A stretch of DNA of 64,000 bases from an uncultured Collinsella sp. (GCA_900757495.1 CAAENX010000002.1:124001-188000), one strand, 5' to 3'; counted from the stretch's first letter, positions 15,880 to 24,093 are shown. Notes: generated by a model from the letters alone, not told the origin. Numbers and translations: made by a program.

Positions 15880-18462
15880 CTATTCCTTCCAATTAATGAC
15901 GCGCGCAATGTACTCTTTTCGATTATTGAGCGTCTCGAGTTTTGCCTCGAGAGCGTTGATCTCCGCGGTTTGCCTGTTGATGTCTTCGACATGGCCATGG
16001 AGCACCGGGTTGTAGTCGGTGATATTGCTCGTAATCTGGCCGAGCAGCTCGTTGAGCCATTCGGTAAAGCCGTAGGTATGCTCGCGCTCTGTTTCGGCGC
16101 GTGCTTCGCAGAAACACCGTGAGATTTCTCGGTTGAATTTGTCTTCGACTTTCCTAAGCAAAAGCTTGTCAGATTTAAAGATGACACGGTTCATGAGCTT
16201 CAGTTCGGTAAAGTCTGCCTTGCTGAAAATGGGGCCCTTTGTCTTATCGAGCGCGAGGCCATGATATTTAAGAATGATATCGCCGACCTCTTGGCGCTTC
16301 TCTTCGGAAAGAGGATTGTCGCTGCTGGTGGCGATGCGATAGAGGGCATCGCGGCTATGCTCCGCACAATCTTTCCAATAGCTTTGCGACAGCTCATCGA
16401 TGGTCTGAGCTATTTGCTCGGTACATTCGTCATAGTGATTGATGACCTCGTTAAAGAGTTGGTCGGCGGCATCTTTGTCGGCTGTTCTTTCGGCAGCCTT
16501 TGCGTCGGATCTTTTTTGGAGCGCATCGGTGATGTCATCACAAAGGCCTTTGCCAACCTCCGCTAGCCCAAATGTTGGCTGGGAGTCGACGTCCTTTTGC
16601 GTGTTGGCCGGGCTTCCTTTTATCGATTCGCCGAGTCTATTGAAAAAGTTAGGGGCGATTGAGTCAAACGCTCGCGCGGCTGCGTTCGACCGTTTTGAGT
16701 ATTCGAGGCGCTCTCGCTTGTCTTCGGTAATGGCGCCTTGACGCGCCTGAAGCGTGTCAAGGTTGGTTTTCCACTGCTCGACGGAAACGTTCCTGTCGAT
16801 AGCGCCGGCATAGCTGGCCGAGGAGTCCAGCCTTGCATGCTCTCTGCAGTCTTCGAGCTGGTTGATGAGATTGCGCTTGTCCTCTTCGAGCTCGGCTTCT
16901 CGCTGTGCTTTCTTTTGTTCGAGGTCGGTTCTCCTATGGGCAATCTCTTCTTCGGTTATGCTGACGATGTCTTGTAGGAGCGATTCCGACCTGCTGCATT
17001 TGTTGTAGGCAGAGTACCGCTCGGCAAACAGGCGTATCTCGTTTTCGATACAAAAGAGTCCGCTGTTGGTGAGAAGGAGGTCCTTGCAAGCCTCGGATTC
17101 GCGGTTGGTTCTACGCGAGATCTGTCCCGGAAGGATATCGTAGCGGTAGAGCGTTTTGTAGAAGCGGCTTGTCGGATCGGTGTATTTACGCTGCTGGTCT
17201 TCGAATTTATCGGCATAGTTGTCGCTTATAAACTCGCCGGAGTTCTTTGAGCCTAGGCCTAGGATGGAAGAAACAAAGTAAATACCTTGCCCGTAAAGGC
17301 TGGCCGGAATGGACCAACGCATGATTTGTGAGACGGCTTCATCGTCGAATCCTCCTTTGGGAAGGTCGGCGGAATCTGCTTTGTTGACTACGATCATGGC
17401 AAAGCGTTCATCGATTGTGGGAATCTGCTCTATTTCGTTGGAGAGGTTCTTGTTGTCCTTCGTATCGAGCGAGTTGTACTCCGCAACGAAAATGGGAAGG
17501 CCATTCGAGAGGCCCTCCATTGCCTGTTTGAGCACTCGGGCGTGATCGCCGTTGGAGGCAGAGTTTGAGCCCGGGGTGTCAAAGATGACAAACTCCCTGT
17601 CGTGAGGCCATGGATCGGTATCGCTAAAGGGCACTTCGATTCTGATCAGATCGGAGATGGTCCGGTCGTCTTCATCGGCATGGTATGAGTTAAGAACCTT
17701 GAGGGCACTGTTCATATGGGAGGCCATGCCGGGCATGGAGTCGGCGACTTTGGCCGCGATCTTGTCGTATAGGGGCTCCCCCATAAGCTCTTTGTTTTCC
17801 ATGAGGCCATCAAGATCAAAACGTAGCAAGAATCGCCTGTTGCCACAGGAGAATTGAACCATTGCGCGATCTCGGTCTTTTGAACGTTTGATTTGAAATA
17901 TGCGGGCCGTTACGGGTTCGTCGCCGCTGGGAAGGATCTCCATGCCAATGAGGGCGTTAATGAGCGTCGATTTGCCTGCGCTATAGCTGCCGAGCACACA
18001 CAGCGGGATGATGTCGCTCGAGACATCGGTGAACTTCCTAATTTGCTCAGAGACTTTTGTTCGCTCGGAGACTGCTTCGTCTACAAGCCCCTGGATTTCT
18101 CTGAAGACTTCGACAATTTCTGGCAAGACGTCTCGGGCGTTTGATAGATAACGCTCGTCTCGCATAGCCTCGTATGTGTTGGCGCGTGGTCCTTCGGTAC
18201 AGATGGCGAGCAGCTCCTGCCATTCGTCATCCGCGCCTTCAAAATGCAATTCGATTTTGTCGCCGCCGCCGAACTCTTTGGCGAGGATGTCGATGATCTC
18301 TTCGGCCTTAAAGGGGAAGAATCCGTTAACGATCTTCGTGCTATGGAGCGCGCTGTTGGGGTTTGAGGAGGTCGTTATTTCTTGCCAGCCGTTATCCCAT
18401 CGGAAGAACCGAACAATTTCTTGATATGGATTGCTGACGATCTTGATTTTAATGTCTGCCAT
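15880..18462 (-). CDS. Dynamin-like large GTPase
   Basis: GTPase of 860 residues. G1 is GSYSAGKS (158-165), G3 DTPG (295-298) and G4 NKAD (360-363), the order and spacing of bacterial dynamin-like proteins, which remodel or guard membranes. The first 100 residues form an extra beta-rich region. Long charged helices (about 500-545, RRTDLEQKKAQREAELEEDK, and 825-860) suggest coiled coils and a stalk. No transmembrane segment is obvious. It is the first gene of the island operon; its ATG has AAAGGTAG nine bases upstream. Bacterial dynamins are known in phage defence and membrane repair, which fits an accessory conflict island, but the role here is inferred. Confidence 0.88.
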   Translation of the reverse strand: MADIKIKIVSNPYQEIVRFFRWDNGWQEITTSSNPNSALHSTKIVNGFFPFKAEEIIDILAKEFGGGDKIELHFEGADDEWQELLAICTEGPRANTYEAMRDERYLSNARDVLPEIVEVFREIQGLVDEAVSERTKVSEQIRKFTDVSSDIIPLCVLGSYSAGKSTLINALIGMEILPSGDEPVTARIFQIKRSKDRDRAMVQFSCGNRRFLLRFDLDGLMENKELMGEPLYDKIAAKVADSMPGMASHMNSALKVLNSYHADEDDRTISDLIRIEVPFSDTDPWPHDREFVIFDTPGSNSASNGDHARVLKQAMEGLSNGLPIFVAEYNSLDTKDNKNLSNEIEQIPTIDERFAMIVVNKADSADLPKGGFDDEAVSQIMRWSIPASLYGQGIYFVSSILGLGSKNSGEFISDNYADKFEDQQRKYTDPTSRFYKTLYRYDILPGQISRRTNRESEACKDLLLTNSGLFCIENEIRLFAERYSAYNKCSRSESLLQDIVSITEEEIAHRRTDLEQKKAQREAELEEDKRNLINQLEDCREHARLDSSASYAGAIDRNVSVEQWKTNLDTLQARQGAITEDKRERLEYSKRSNAAARAFDSIAPNFFNRLGESIKGSPANTQKDVDSQPTFGLAEVGKGLCDDITDALQKRSDAKAAERTADKDAADQLFNEVINHYDECTEQIAQTIDELSQSYWKDCAEHSRDALYRIATSSDNPLSEEKRQEVGDIILKYHGLALDKTKGPIFSKADFTELKLMNRVIFKSDKLLLRKVEDKFNREISRCFCEARAETEREHTYGFTEWLNELLGQITSNITDYNPVLHGHVEDINRQTAEINALEAKLETLNNRKEYIARVINWKE

Positions 18463-18583
18463 CGTTCAACTACCTTTGTAGGTCAGGTGCGGAAATATGC
18501 TGCCTTCATCATAGGATAGCCACCCGTGCGGACACCTCTCTATTCGCTCAGTGGCATCTCAGCGGTACCATTTATTTGGCAAG
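18463..18583. other. Intergenic region upstream of the island operon
   Basis: This stretch lies between the dynamin gene start and the right repeat and should hold the operon promoter on the minus strand. TATCCT and TATGAT are -10-like on that strand, but I see no convincing -35. No gene is visible. Confidence 0.4.
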
Positions 18584-18640
18584 ATTCTCGCCATCACCGT
18601 GCTGTTCCCAGCCATCCGCCGTGCAAAGCCTGCCGCCTAA
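18584..18640 (+). pseudogene. Remnant of MFS transporter 3' end
   Basis: Read in frame this gives ILAITVLFPAIRRAKPAA and a stop, matching the last 18 residues of the MFS protein ending at 11136 except for one Val-to-Ala change. Most DNA differences are synonymous, so the two tails diverged under selection as coding DNA before being placed on either side of the island. No upstream part of the gene is present. Confidence 0.85.
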
Positions 18641-18740
18641 CCACGTCCCCTCATCAGTTGCGGTGGAATAGTTCCTGTTTAAGGCCTCTGAAGGCCCAAG
18701 CAGGAACTATTCCACCGCAACTTATTTTGGGGGAGAGGAT
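18587..18740. repeat. Right direct repeat of the island
   Basis: Partner of 11083-11236 at an offset of exactly 7,504 bp. It contains the hairpin 18656-18722, whose 22-bp arms are perfectly complementary here, followed by TTATTTTGGGG. The GH13 gene begins 53 bp later. Confidence 0.9.
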
Positions 18741-18793
18741 ACAAGCTGGGCATACAATGGATGTCGTTGTGTTGGGCTTACCGGGAGGTTGCT

Positions 18794-20170
18794 ATGTGGG
18801 CATACGAGACGACGTTCTATCAGATCTATCCGCTGGGCTTTTGCGGGGCTCTGCGCGAAAACGCCGCGCCCGTTGCCGAGGATGAGCTCGCTCAGGCCGC
18901 CGATGCCACAGCTAGCCCCGATGCCCCCATCATGAAGATTGCCCAATGGGCCGACTACCTGCAAGAGCTCGGCATCGGTGCTGTGCTCATTAACCCGCCG
19001 CTCGAATCTGACAGCCATGGCTACGACACGCGCAGCCTGCGTCATATTGACCGTCGCCTGGGTGGGGACGCCGACTTTGCCGCCGTGTGCGAGACGCTGC
19101 ACGCCCATGGCATCCGCGTGGTGCTTGATGCCGTCTTTAACCACGTCGGCCGCGGCTTCTGGGCCTTCCGTGATGTGCAAGAACGCAAGTGGGACTCGCC
19201 CTACAAGGACTGGTTCCACATCAGCTTTGACGGCGACTCCTGCTATGGCGACGGCTTTTGGTACGAGGGCTGGGAGGGCCATTTTGAGCTTGTAAAGCTC
19301 AACCTGCAAAATCCCGCTGTGGTCGATTACCTGCTTGAGTCCGTGCACCGTTGGGCTGACGTCTTTGGCGTCGACGGCCTGCGCCTGGACGTCGCCTACA
19401 TGCTCGACCGCGACTTTATGCGCCGCCTGCACGCCTTCACCCGCGAGCTCAAGCCCGACTTTGTGCTGATCGGCGAGACGCTCCACGGCGACTACAACCA
19501 GATTGTCAATGACGAGATGCTCGATTCCTGCACCAACTACGAGTGCTACAAGGGCCTGTACTCCAGCTTTAACTCGGTCAACATGTTCGAGATTGCCCAC
19601 TCGCTGCATCGCCAGTTTGGCGGCGACCCCTGGTGCATCTACCGCGGCAAGCACCTGCTGTCGTTTGTCGACAACCACGACGTGCCGCGCCTGGCAAGCA
19701 TCCTCACCGACAAGTCCTGCCTGCGTCCCGCGTATGGCATGCTCTTTGGCATGCCGGGCATTCCGTGCGTCTACTATGGCAGCGAGTGGGGAATTGCTGG
19801 CGAAAAGGGCGGCCCCGATGGCGACTGGGCGCTGCGCCCTGCGCTCGATGAGCCTGCGCCCAACGAGCTGACGGCGTTCATCACGCAGCTCGCGCACCTT
19901 CGTTCGGCCGACGATGCGGCGGCACGCGCTCTCAACTACGGCGCATACCGTAACGTGGTGATCCAGAACAAGCAGCTGCTGTTCGAGCGCGCCTGCGACG
20001 ACGCGACGGTGCTCGTGGCGGTCAATGCCGTGGATGAGAGGTATACCTTCACTGCCGGCGAGCTCAACGGCTCCTTCGTCGACCTGCTTGCCGACGGCGT
20101 GCCCACGGTCGAGCTGCCGGGCTCCCTTGAACTTGCGCCCTATGAGGTGCGTTATCTGCTGAGGGCCTAG
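18794..20170 (+). CDS. GH13 alpha-glycosidase (maltogenic amylase / alpha-amylase-like)
   Basis: Cytoplasmic (beta/alpha)8 alpha-glucan hydrolase or transferase of 458 residues, without signal peptide. GH13 landmarks are in order: DAVFNHVG (region I), GLRLDVAYM with nucleophile Asp near 199 (region II), LIGETLHGD with acid/base Glu near 228 (region III) and FVDNHD near 292-296 (region IV). The active-site start WAYETTFYQIYPLGF is typical of neopullulanase/cyclomaltodextrinase-like members, but the usual N-terminal beta domain of those is missing. Exact specificity is unclear. The start is ATG 18794 after GGGAGG. It lies directly downstream of the island's right repeat and is followed after three bases by the glycosylase gene. 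Confidence 0.9.
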   Translation: MWAYETTFYQIYPLGFCGALRENAAPVAEDELAQAADATASPDAPIMKIAQWADYLQELGIGAVLINPPLESDSHGYDTRSLRHIDRRLGGDADFAAVCETLHAHGIRVVLDAVFNHVGRGFWAFRDVQERKWDSPYKDWFHISFDGDSCYGDGFWYEGWEGHFELVKLNLQNPAVVDYLLESVHRWADVFGVDGLRLDVAYMLDRDFMRRLHAFTRELKPDFVLIGETLHGDYNQIVNDEMLDSCTNYECYKGLYSSFNSVNMFEIAHSLHRQFGGDPWCIYRGKHLLSFVDNHDVPRLASILTDKSCLRPAYGMLFGMPGIPCVYYGSEWGIAGEKGGPDGDWALRPALDEPAPNELTAFITQLAHLRSADDAAARALNYGAYRNVVIQNKQLLFERACDDATVLVAVNAVDERYTFTAGELNGSFVDLLADGVPTVELPGSLELAPYEVRYLLRA

Positions 20171-20173
20171 CTC

Positions 20174-20737
20174 GTGGCCGCGCCGGACGAGGGCTATCAG
20201 CATATTGAGCATGGGTTTGAGCCCGTGTTTGACGAGCGCTCGCGCGTTTTGGTGCTGGGGTCGTTTCCCTCGGTGCTCTCGCGTGCCAATGCCTTCTATT
20301 ACGGCAATCCGCAGAACCGCTTTTGGCGCGTGATGGCCGCGTGCCTTGGTGCGCCCGTGCCGCCCAACGAGGGCGACGCTTTGGCGAGTGGCGAGCCGGC
20401 GACGCTCGACGCCTCGATTGCCGTCAAGCGGGCTATGCTGCTCAACGGCGGTGTGGCCCTATGGGACGTGATCGAGAGCTGTGACATCAAGGGTTCGAGT
20501 GACGCCAGCATCAAAAACGTCGTTCCAGCGCATGTCGAGCGCATTACCGGCACAGCTCCCATTGAGCAGGTGATATGCAACGGTGGTACAGCTGGTCGGC
20601 TCTACAAGCGCTATCTACAAGAACGCACGGGGCTGTCGGCCATCGTTCTGCCGTCGACAAGTCCCGCCAATGCGGCATGGCGCCTGGAGCGTCTTGTTGA
20701 GCGTTGGCGCGAAGCCGTTGACTGGGTCGCTCTCTAA
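20174..20737 (+). CDS. DNA-deoxyinosine / hypoxanthine-DNA glycosylase (uracil-DNA glycosylase superfamily)
   Basis: Base-excision repair enzyme of 187 residues that would remove hypoxanthine (deaminated adenine) or a related base from DNA. The N-terminal motif LVLGSFPSVLSR and FYYGNPQNRFWRVMA match the UDG-superfamily family 6 type, and LPSTSPANA near the C-terminus is the second active-site motif. GTG 20174 is used as start, three bases after the GH13 stop, so the two genes are probably co-transcribed although their functions are unrelated. Family call is firm; base preference is by similarity. Confidence 0.85.
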   Translation: MAAPDEGYQHIEHGFEPVFDERSRVLVLGSFPSVLSRANAFYYGNPQNRFWRVMAACLGAPVPPNEGDALASGEPATLDASIAVKRAMLLNGGVALWDVIESCDIKGSSDASIKNVVPAHVERITGTAPIEQVICNGGTAGRLYKRYLQERTGLSAIVLPSTSPANAAWRLERLVERWREAVDWVAL

Positions 20738-20738
20738 T

Positions 20739-21398
20739 TTAGATATTTGATTGAGCATGGGCGCCGAGGCGTTTGATGATGGCGTGCCAGATCGGCGCGG
20801 GCAGCGCGGGCTCGACACACACCATGCCGTCGGCGTCGACGCTACCGGCATTGCCACCGCCAAGCAGCTGCGCATGCTCGACGGAGCAGCCCATGCGCAC
20901 GGCGCCCACAAGCTTATCTATCGCTTCCGAAAACGGTCGCCGCAAGAGTCCCATGCGCGGGGAGCGACGAAGCACCGCAATGCCGCTGCCGGTGCAGGCG
21001 ATAACGCCGCCGCACCACGTTAACCTACGGAGTTCGCAAGCTTGGCGCAGACGCTCGATGAGCATGCGCGCCCCCTCGGTACGCTCGCAGATGGCCTGAA
21101 CGACGACATAGACGCGCGTCCCCGTATCGCCAAAGCGATTGAGTGCCTTCTCGATGTCTGTCATTGCCTCGTCATCGGGCATATCCTCAACGGCGAGCAC
21201 GATGCCATCGGCGGTATCGGCGCTATTCGCCTTCAAGTCAACCGGGCGGGGGAGCGCGGTGTCAGAAAGCTGTGCATAGGCGGCGATGGCATCCTGCAGG
21301 TCCCAAAGCAAAAACTCAAGATCGGCGCTATTGGGAATGCTGATATACGCAATGGTTTGCAGTGTTTTGGGCCTATCGCTGCGCGCGGTCGTCTCCAT
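20739..21398 (-). CDS. Uncharacterised protein, possibly flavodoxin-like fold
   Basis: I do not recognise this 219-residue protein with certainty. The C-terminal half reads LTWCGGVIACTGSG followed by SPRMGLLRRPFSEAIDKL, an arrangement I have seen in flavodoxin/NADPH-dependent FMN reductase-like proteins of Actinobacteria. A P-loop, signal peptide or membrane segment is not visible. The gene is convergent with the glycosylase gene, the two stop codons being one base apart, and divergent from the aminotransferase gene (94 bp between). GGAGGCGG precedes the start. The function is unknown. Confidence 0.65.
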   Translation of the reverse strand: METTARSDRPKTLQTIAYISIPNSADLEFLLWDLQDAIAAYAQLSDTALPRPVDLKANSADTADGIVLAVEDMPDDEAMTDIEKALNRFGDTGTRVYVVVQAICERTEGARMLIERLRQACELRRLTWCGGVIACTGSGIAVLRRSPRMGLLRRPFSEAIDKLVGAVRMGCSVEHAQLLGGGNAGSVDADGMVCVEPALPAPIWHAIIKRLGAHAQSNI

Positions 21399-21491
21399 GC
21401 CGCCTCCTTTCCGGTTCGTTTCCGTTTAGGTTACACCGTCTGGCGGCGCCCCGCCGCGCTATCCTAGTGCAACCCTTACGAAAGGAACGCC

Positions 21492-22628
21492 ATGCGCCTG
21501 CCCATGAATACCTCGCTTGCCACGCTCAAGCCCTCCGGCATCCGTCGGATCAACGCACTCGCCGCTCAGCACCCGGGGTGTATCGCGCTCGCGCTTGGCG
21601 AGCCCGATTTTCCCACGCCCGATGTGATTAGTGCCGAGGTGGCTGCCTCGCTGGACCGCGGTGACACGCACTATCCGCCCAACAACGGTCGCCCTGCCCT
21701 GCGCGAGGCACTGTCTGCCTATATGGGGGACGCGGGTCTGGAGTTTTCCGCCGATGAGGTCATCCTGACCGACGGCGCGACCGAGGCCCTGTCGGCAACA
21801 TTTATGGCTATGCTCAACCCCGGCGACGAGGTCATCATCCCCACGCCGGCCTTTGGCCTGTACGAAAGCATCGTCGTGGCCAACCACGCCAAAGCAGTCT
21901 TTTTGGATACAGAGCCCGCACAGTTTCAGATTGACGAGGACGCCCTTCGCGCCTGCGTGACGCCGGCGACTAAGGCCATCGTCATCTGCTCGCCCAACAA
22001 CCCCACAGGCTGCATTCTCAATGCGGCATCGCTTGATGCCGTGGCGCGCGTGGCGGAGCAGACGGGCATCTACGGGGTCTGCGACGACGTATACAACCGC
22101 CTCGTCTATGTGGATGGCTACGAGCGCTTTGCCCAGCGCCACCCGGAGCTGCGCGAGCAGACGGTGGTCATCGAGAGCTTCTCCAAGCCCTGGGCCATGA
22201 CGGGCTGGCGCTTGGGCTGGCTCGCAGCCGCAGCCCCCGTCATCGCCGAGATCGCAAAAGCTCACCAATACTTAGTATCGAGTGCCGTCTCCTTCGAAAT
22301 GGACGCCGCAGCTCGAGCCCTCACCGTCGACCCAACCCCCATGCTCAAAGTCTACCGAGCCCGCCGCGAACGCGTGCTCGCAGCCTTAGACGCCATGGGT
22401 CTCGACGTAGTGGAACCGGCAGGCGCCTTCTACGCCTTCCCCAACATCAAACAGTACGGCCTAACAAGCGAAGACTTCTGCATCAAAGCCATCAAAGAGG
22501 CCAACGTAGCCCTAGTTCCCGGAAACTGCTTCGGCACCGAAGGCCACATCCGCCTAAGCTACTGCGTCTCCGACGAAAACCTGGACGAAGGCCTCCACCG
22601 CCTGTCAACCTTCGTTTCAACCTTGTAG
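21492..22628 (+). CDS. PLP-dependent aminotransferase, class I/II (aspartate-aminotransferase-like)
   Basis: Fold-type I aminotransferase of 378 residues. Motifs are LALGEPDFPTPD, THYPPNNGRPALR, CSPNNPTG (substrate carboxylate and PLP contacts), CDDVYN and the Schiff-base lysine in SFSKPWAMTGWRLGW. It swaps amino groups between amino acids and 2-oxo acids; aspartate, aromatic or alanine substrates are possible. GAAAGGAA precedes ATG 21492. Wobble-base use changes sharply near 22255: the first two thirds use mostly G/C endings, the last third many A endings (GCA, GTA, GAA, CTA, AAA) and little G. A palindromic element begins about 50 bp after the stop. Confidence 0.92.
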   Translation: MRLPMNTSLATLKPSGIRRINALAAQHPGCIALALGEPDFPTPDVISAEVAASLDRGDTHYPPNNGRPALREALSAYMGDAGLEFSADEVILTDGATEALSATFMAMLNPGDEVIIPTPAFGLYESIVVANHAKAVFLDTEPAQFQIDEDALRACVTPATKAIVICSPNNPTGCILNAASLDAVARVAEQTGIYGVCDDVYNRLVYVDGYERFAQRHPELREQTVVIESFSKPWAMTGWRLGWLAAAAPVIAEIAKAHQYLVSSAVSFEMDAAARALTVDPTPMLKVYRARRERVLAALDAMGLDVVEPAGAFYAFPNIKQYGLTSEDFCIKAIKEANVALVPGNCFGTEGHIRLSYCVSDENLDEGLHRLSTFVSTL

Positions 22629-22681
22629 TCGCCGGGGACAAAAACATCAGCCCACCGACTTAAGGATTGTGAGTGGGGCGC

Positions 22682-22793
22682 GTCGTTCAACGGACACGAG
22701 GATTCGCCGCAAAGTTACCGCAGCTCCGACCCGTCCCCTCGGGCCAGAGCGTATGCAGGGTTTGTGGACGAATCCTCGCGCCCGTTGACCGAC
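22682..22793. repeat. Long palindromic element, family P3, upstream of rplJL promoter
   Basis: A 25-nt arm at 22682-22706 pairs with 22769-22793 with three imperfect positions. The 62-nt centre contains a small CCCG/CGGG hairpin. The layout, long arms around a centre, is like the elements at 35581 and 52841, but the centre is different. The right arm contains the -35 box of the rplJL promoter. Confidence 0.6.
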
Positions 22794-22813
22794 GCCGGGG
22801 TCCCCGCCATAAT
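22785..22813 (+). promoter_or_regulatory. Sigma-70 promoter of rplJL
   Basis: TTGACC (22785-22790) and CATAAT (22808-22813) are separated by 17 bases, each with one mismatch to consensus. It sits just before the L10-leader-like sequence, as expected for an autoregulated ribosomal operon. Confidence 0.75.
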
Positions 22814-22829
22814 ACTTTCGGTTCACGCA

Positions 22830-22964
22830 CGAATCCGCTGCCAGAGACAGCCGGTGCAAACGGGCTTCGCCCGCGAGCTTAATGGGATATCCCGCCAGCC
22901 GAGGTGGTCGAGTAGATATGTCTTCTCGCCCCCGTCGCTCATGCAGCGCGGGGGCTTTCTTTTT
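22830..22964 (+). ncRNA. Ribosomal protein L10 leader with transcription attenuator
   Basis: The segment contains CTGCCAGAGACAGCCGGTG, the hairpin CGGGCTTCGCCCG, TTAATGGGATATCCCGCC and AGCCGAGGTGG, which fit the L10(L12)4-binding leader described upstream of rplJ. It ends in an attenuator hairpin, GCCCCCG with CGGGGGC around an inner CGCT/AGCG stem (22928-22955), then TTTCTTTTT. Excess L10 binding the leader would favour termination. The fold is by eye. Confidence 0.75.
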
Positions 22965-23029
22965 GGACATGCCCCCGTCACGTCCTTGTGGCGGACCGTG
23001 CCCGGAAAGAATTCGAGGAGGTGTAATTC

Positions 23030-23551
23030 ATGCCCCAGCAGTACAAAATCGACAAGGTTGCAGAGATCGAGTCCCGTATCGCCGAGAACGCCGGTCTGTT
23101 CGTCGTCAACTACAACGGTCTGACGGTTAAGCAGGCTCAGGAGCTGCGTCATCAGCTTCGCGAGTGCGGCGCCGAGATGAAGGTCTACAAGAACAACCTG
23201 GTCAAGATCGCTCTCAAGAACCAGGAGCAGCCCGAGCTCGACGAGATCCTCGCCGGCCCCGTCGCTTATGTGTTCTACGAGACCGAGCCGGTCGAGGCCG
23301 CTAAGGCCCTCAAGGACTTCTCTGCTAAGTCCAAGGGCGTCCTTGAGATCAAGGGCGGTATCTCTGACGGCAAGGCCGTTTCCGCTGATGATGTTAAGGC
23401 TATCGCCGAGCTGCCCACCAAGGATCAGCTTCTCGGCCAGATCGCCGGTCTCATCTCCGGTTTCGCTCGCGACATCGCTGTCTGCGTCAACGGCGTTTCC
23501 TCTGGTCTCGCTCGTTCGATCCAGCAGGTCTCCGAGCAGAAGGCAGCCTAG
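23030..23551 (+). CDS. rplJ: 50S ribosomal protein L10
   Basis: Stalk base protein (173 residues) that anchors L7/L12 dimers on 23S rRNA near the factor-binding centre and represses its own operon. Typical sequence: KVAEIESRIAENAGLFVVNY, VYKNNLVKIAL and the C-terminal helix that binds L12. GGAGG at 23017-23021 precedes ATG 23030. It is followed by rplL after about 100 bp. The upstream leader and attenuator suit autoregulation. Confidence 0.97.
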   Translation: MPQQYKIDKVAEIESRIAENAGLFVVNYNGLTVKQAQELRHQLRECGAEMKVYKNNLVKIALKNQEQPELDEILAGPVAYVFYETEPVEAAKALKDFSAKSKGVLEIKGGISDGKAVSADDVKAIAELPTKDQLLGQIAGLISGFARDIAVCVNGVSSGLARSIQQVSEQKAA

Positions 23552-23653
23552 TCGCTGTTTTCACCCGCGGCGGCAACGCCGCACCCCTGGCGTATTCGCG
23601 CCGTGTTTTAACTGATCTCCGTGCATCCGCACGGAAACCGAAAGGACTTAGAA

Positions 23654-24031
23654 ATGGCTAAGCTTACCACCGATGAGATCATCGATGCTCTTAAGGAAAT
23701 GACCCTTCTCGAGGCTTCCGAGCTCGTCAAGGCTATCGAGGACACCTTCGGCGTTTCCGCCGCTGCTCCTGCCGCTGTTGTCGCCGCTCCCGCTGCTGGC
23801 GCTGCTGAGGCCGAGGAGAAGACCGAGTTTGACGTCGTGCTCGAGGGCTTCGGCGACAACAAGATCCAGGTCATCAAGGCCGTCCGTGAGCTCACCAACC
23901 TTGGCCTGAAGGAGGCCAAGGAGGTCGTCGAGGGCGCTCCCAAGGCTGTTCTCGAGGGTGCCAAGAAGGAGGACGCCGAGGCTGCCAAGGAGAAGCTCGA
24001 GGCTGCTGGCGCTGCTGTCACCCTCAAGTAA
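23654..24031 (+). CDS. rplL: 50S ribosomal protein L7/L12
   Basis: Stalk protein of 125 residues that recruits and activates translation GTPases. The N-terminal dimerisation domain (LTTDEIIDALKEMTLLEASE), Ala-rich hinge and C-terminal factor-binding domain (EKTEFDVVLEGFGDNKIQVI, VVEGAPKAVLEG) are all present. ATG 23654 with AAAGGA upstream is the proper start; an open frame runs 33 bases further back into the rplJ-rplL spacer. A strong terminator follows. Confidence 0.98.
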   Translation: MAKLTTDEIIDALKEMTLLEASELVKAIEDTFGVSAAAPAAVVAAPAAGAAEAEEKTEFDVVLEGFGDNKIQVIKAVRELTNLGLKEAKEVVEGAPKAVLEGAKKEDAEAAKEKLEAAGAAVTLK

Positions 24032-24059
24032 TCAGGCTTTCTCGCCAGATTTCTTTGCA

Positions 24060-24093
24060 GACGGGGTTCGCATTGCGAGCCCCGTCTTTTTTG
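24060..24093 (+). terminator. Terminator of rplJL operon
   Basis: GACGGGG and CCCCGTC (24060-24087) form the stem, followed by TTTTTTG. The remaining 250 bp up to galU hold no gene and no promoter I can call with confidence. Confidence 0.9.

Larger units (their letters stand above)
11237..18740. mobile_element. 7.5-kb genomic island between direct repeats
   Basis: The unit spans 7,504 bp (repeat offset) and holds four co-oriented minus-strand genes: dynamin-like GTPase, HerA-like ATPase, nuclease toxin and immunity-like protein. By eye its codon use is less G/C-biased at third positions than neighbouring genes, with more GAA, AAT, TCG and GAT. No integrase, transposase or tRNA is visible. 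The boundary repeats carry the 3' end of the MFS gene, as when an element integrates at a gene's 3' end and restores it. Homologous import between strains would also leave this picture. Confidence 0.75.

Noticed and set aside
11237..18586. Prophage or conjugative element as the origin of the island
   Set aside because: No integrase, capsid, terminase, relaxase or type IV secretion genes; the HerA-like ATPase alone is not enough.
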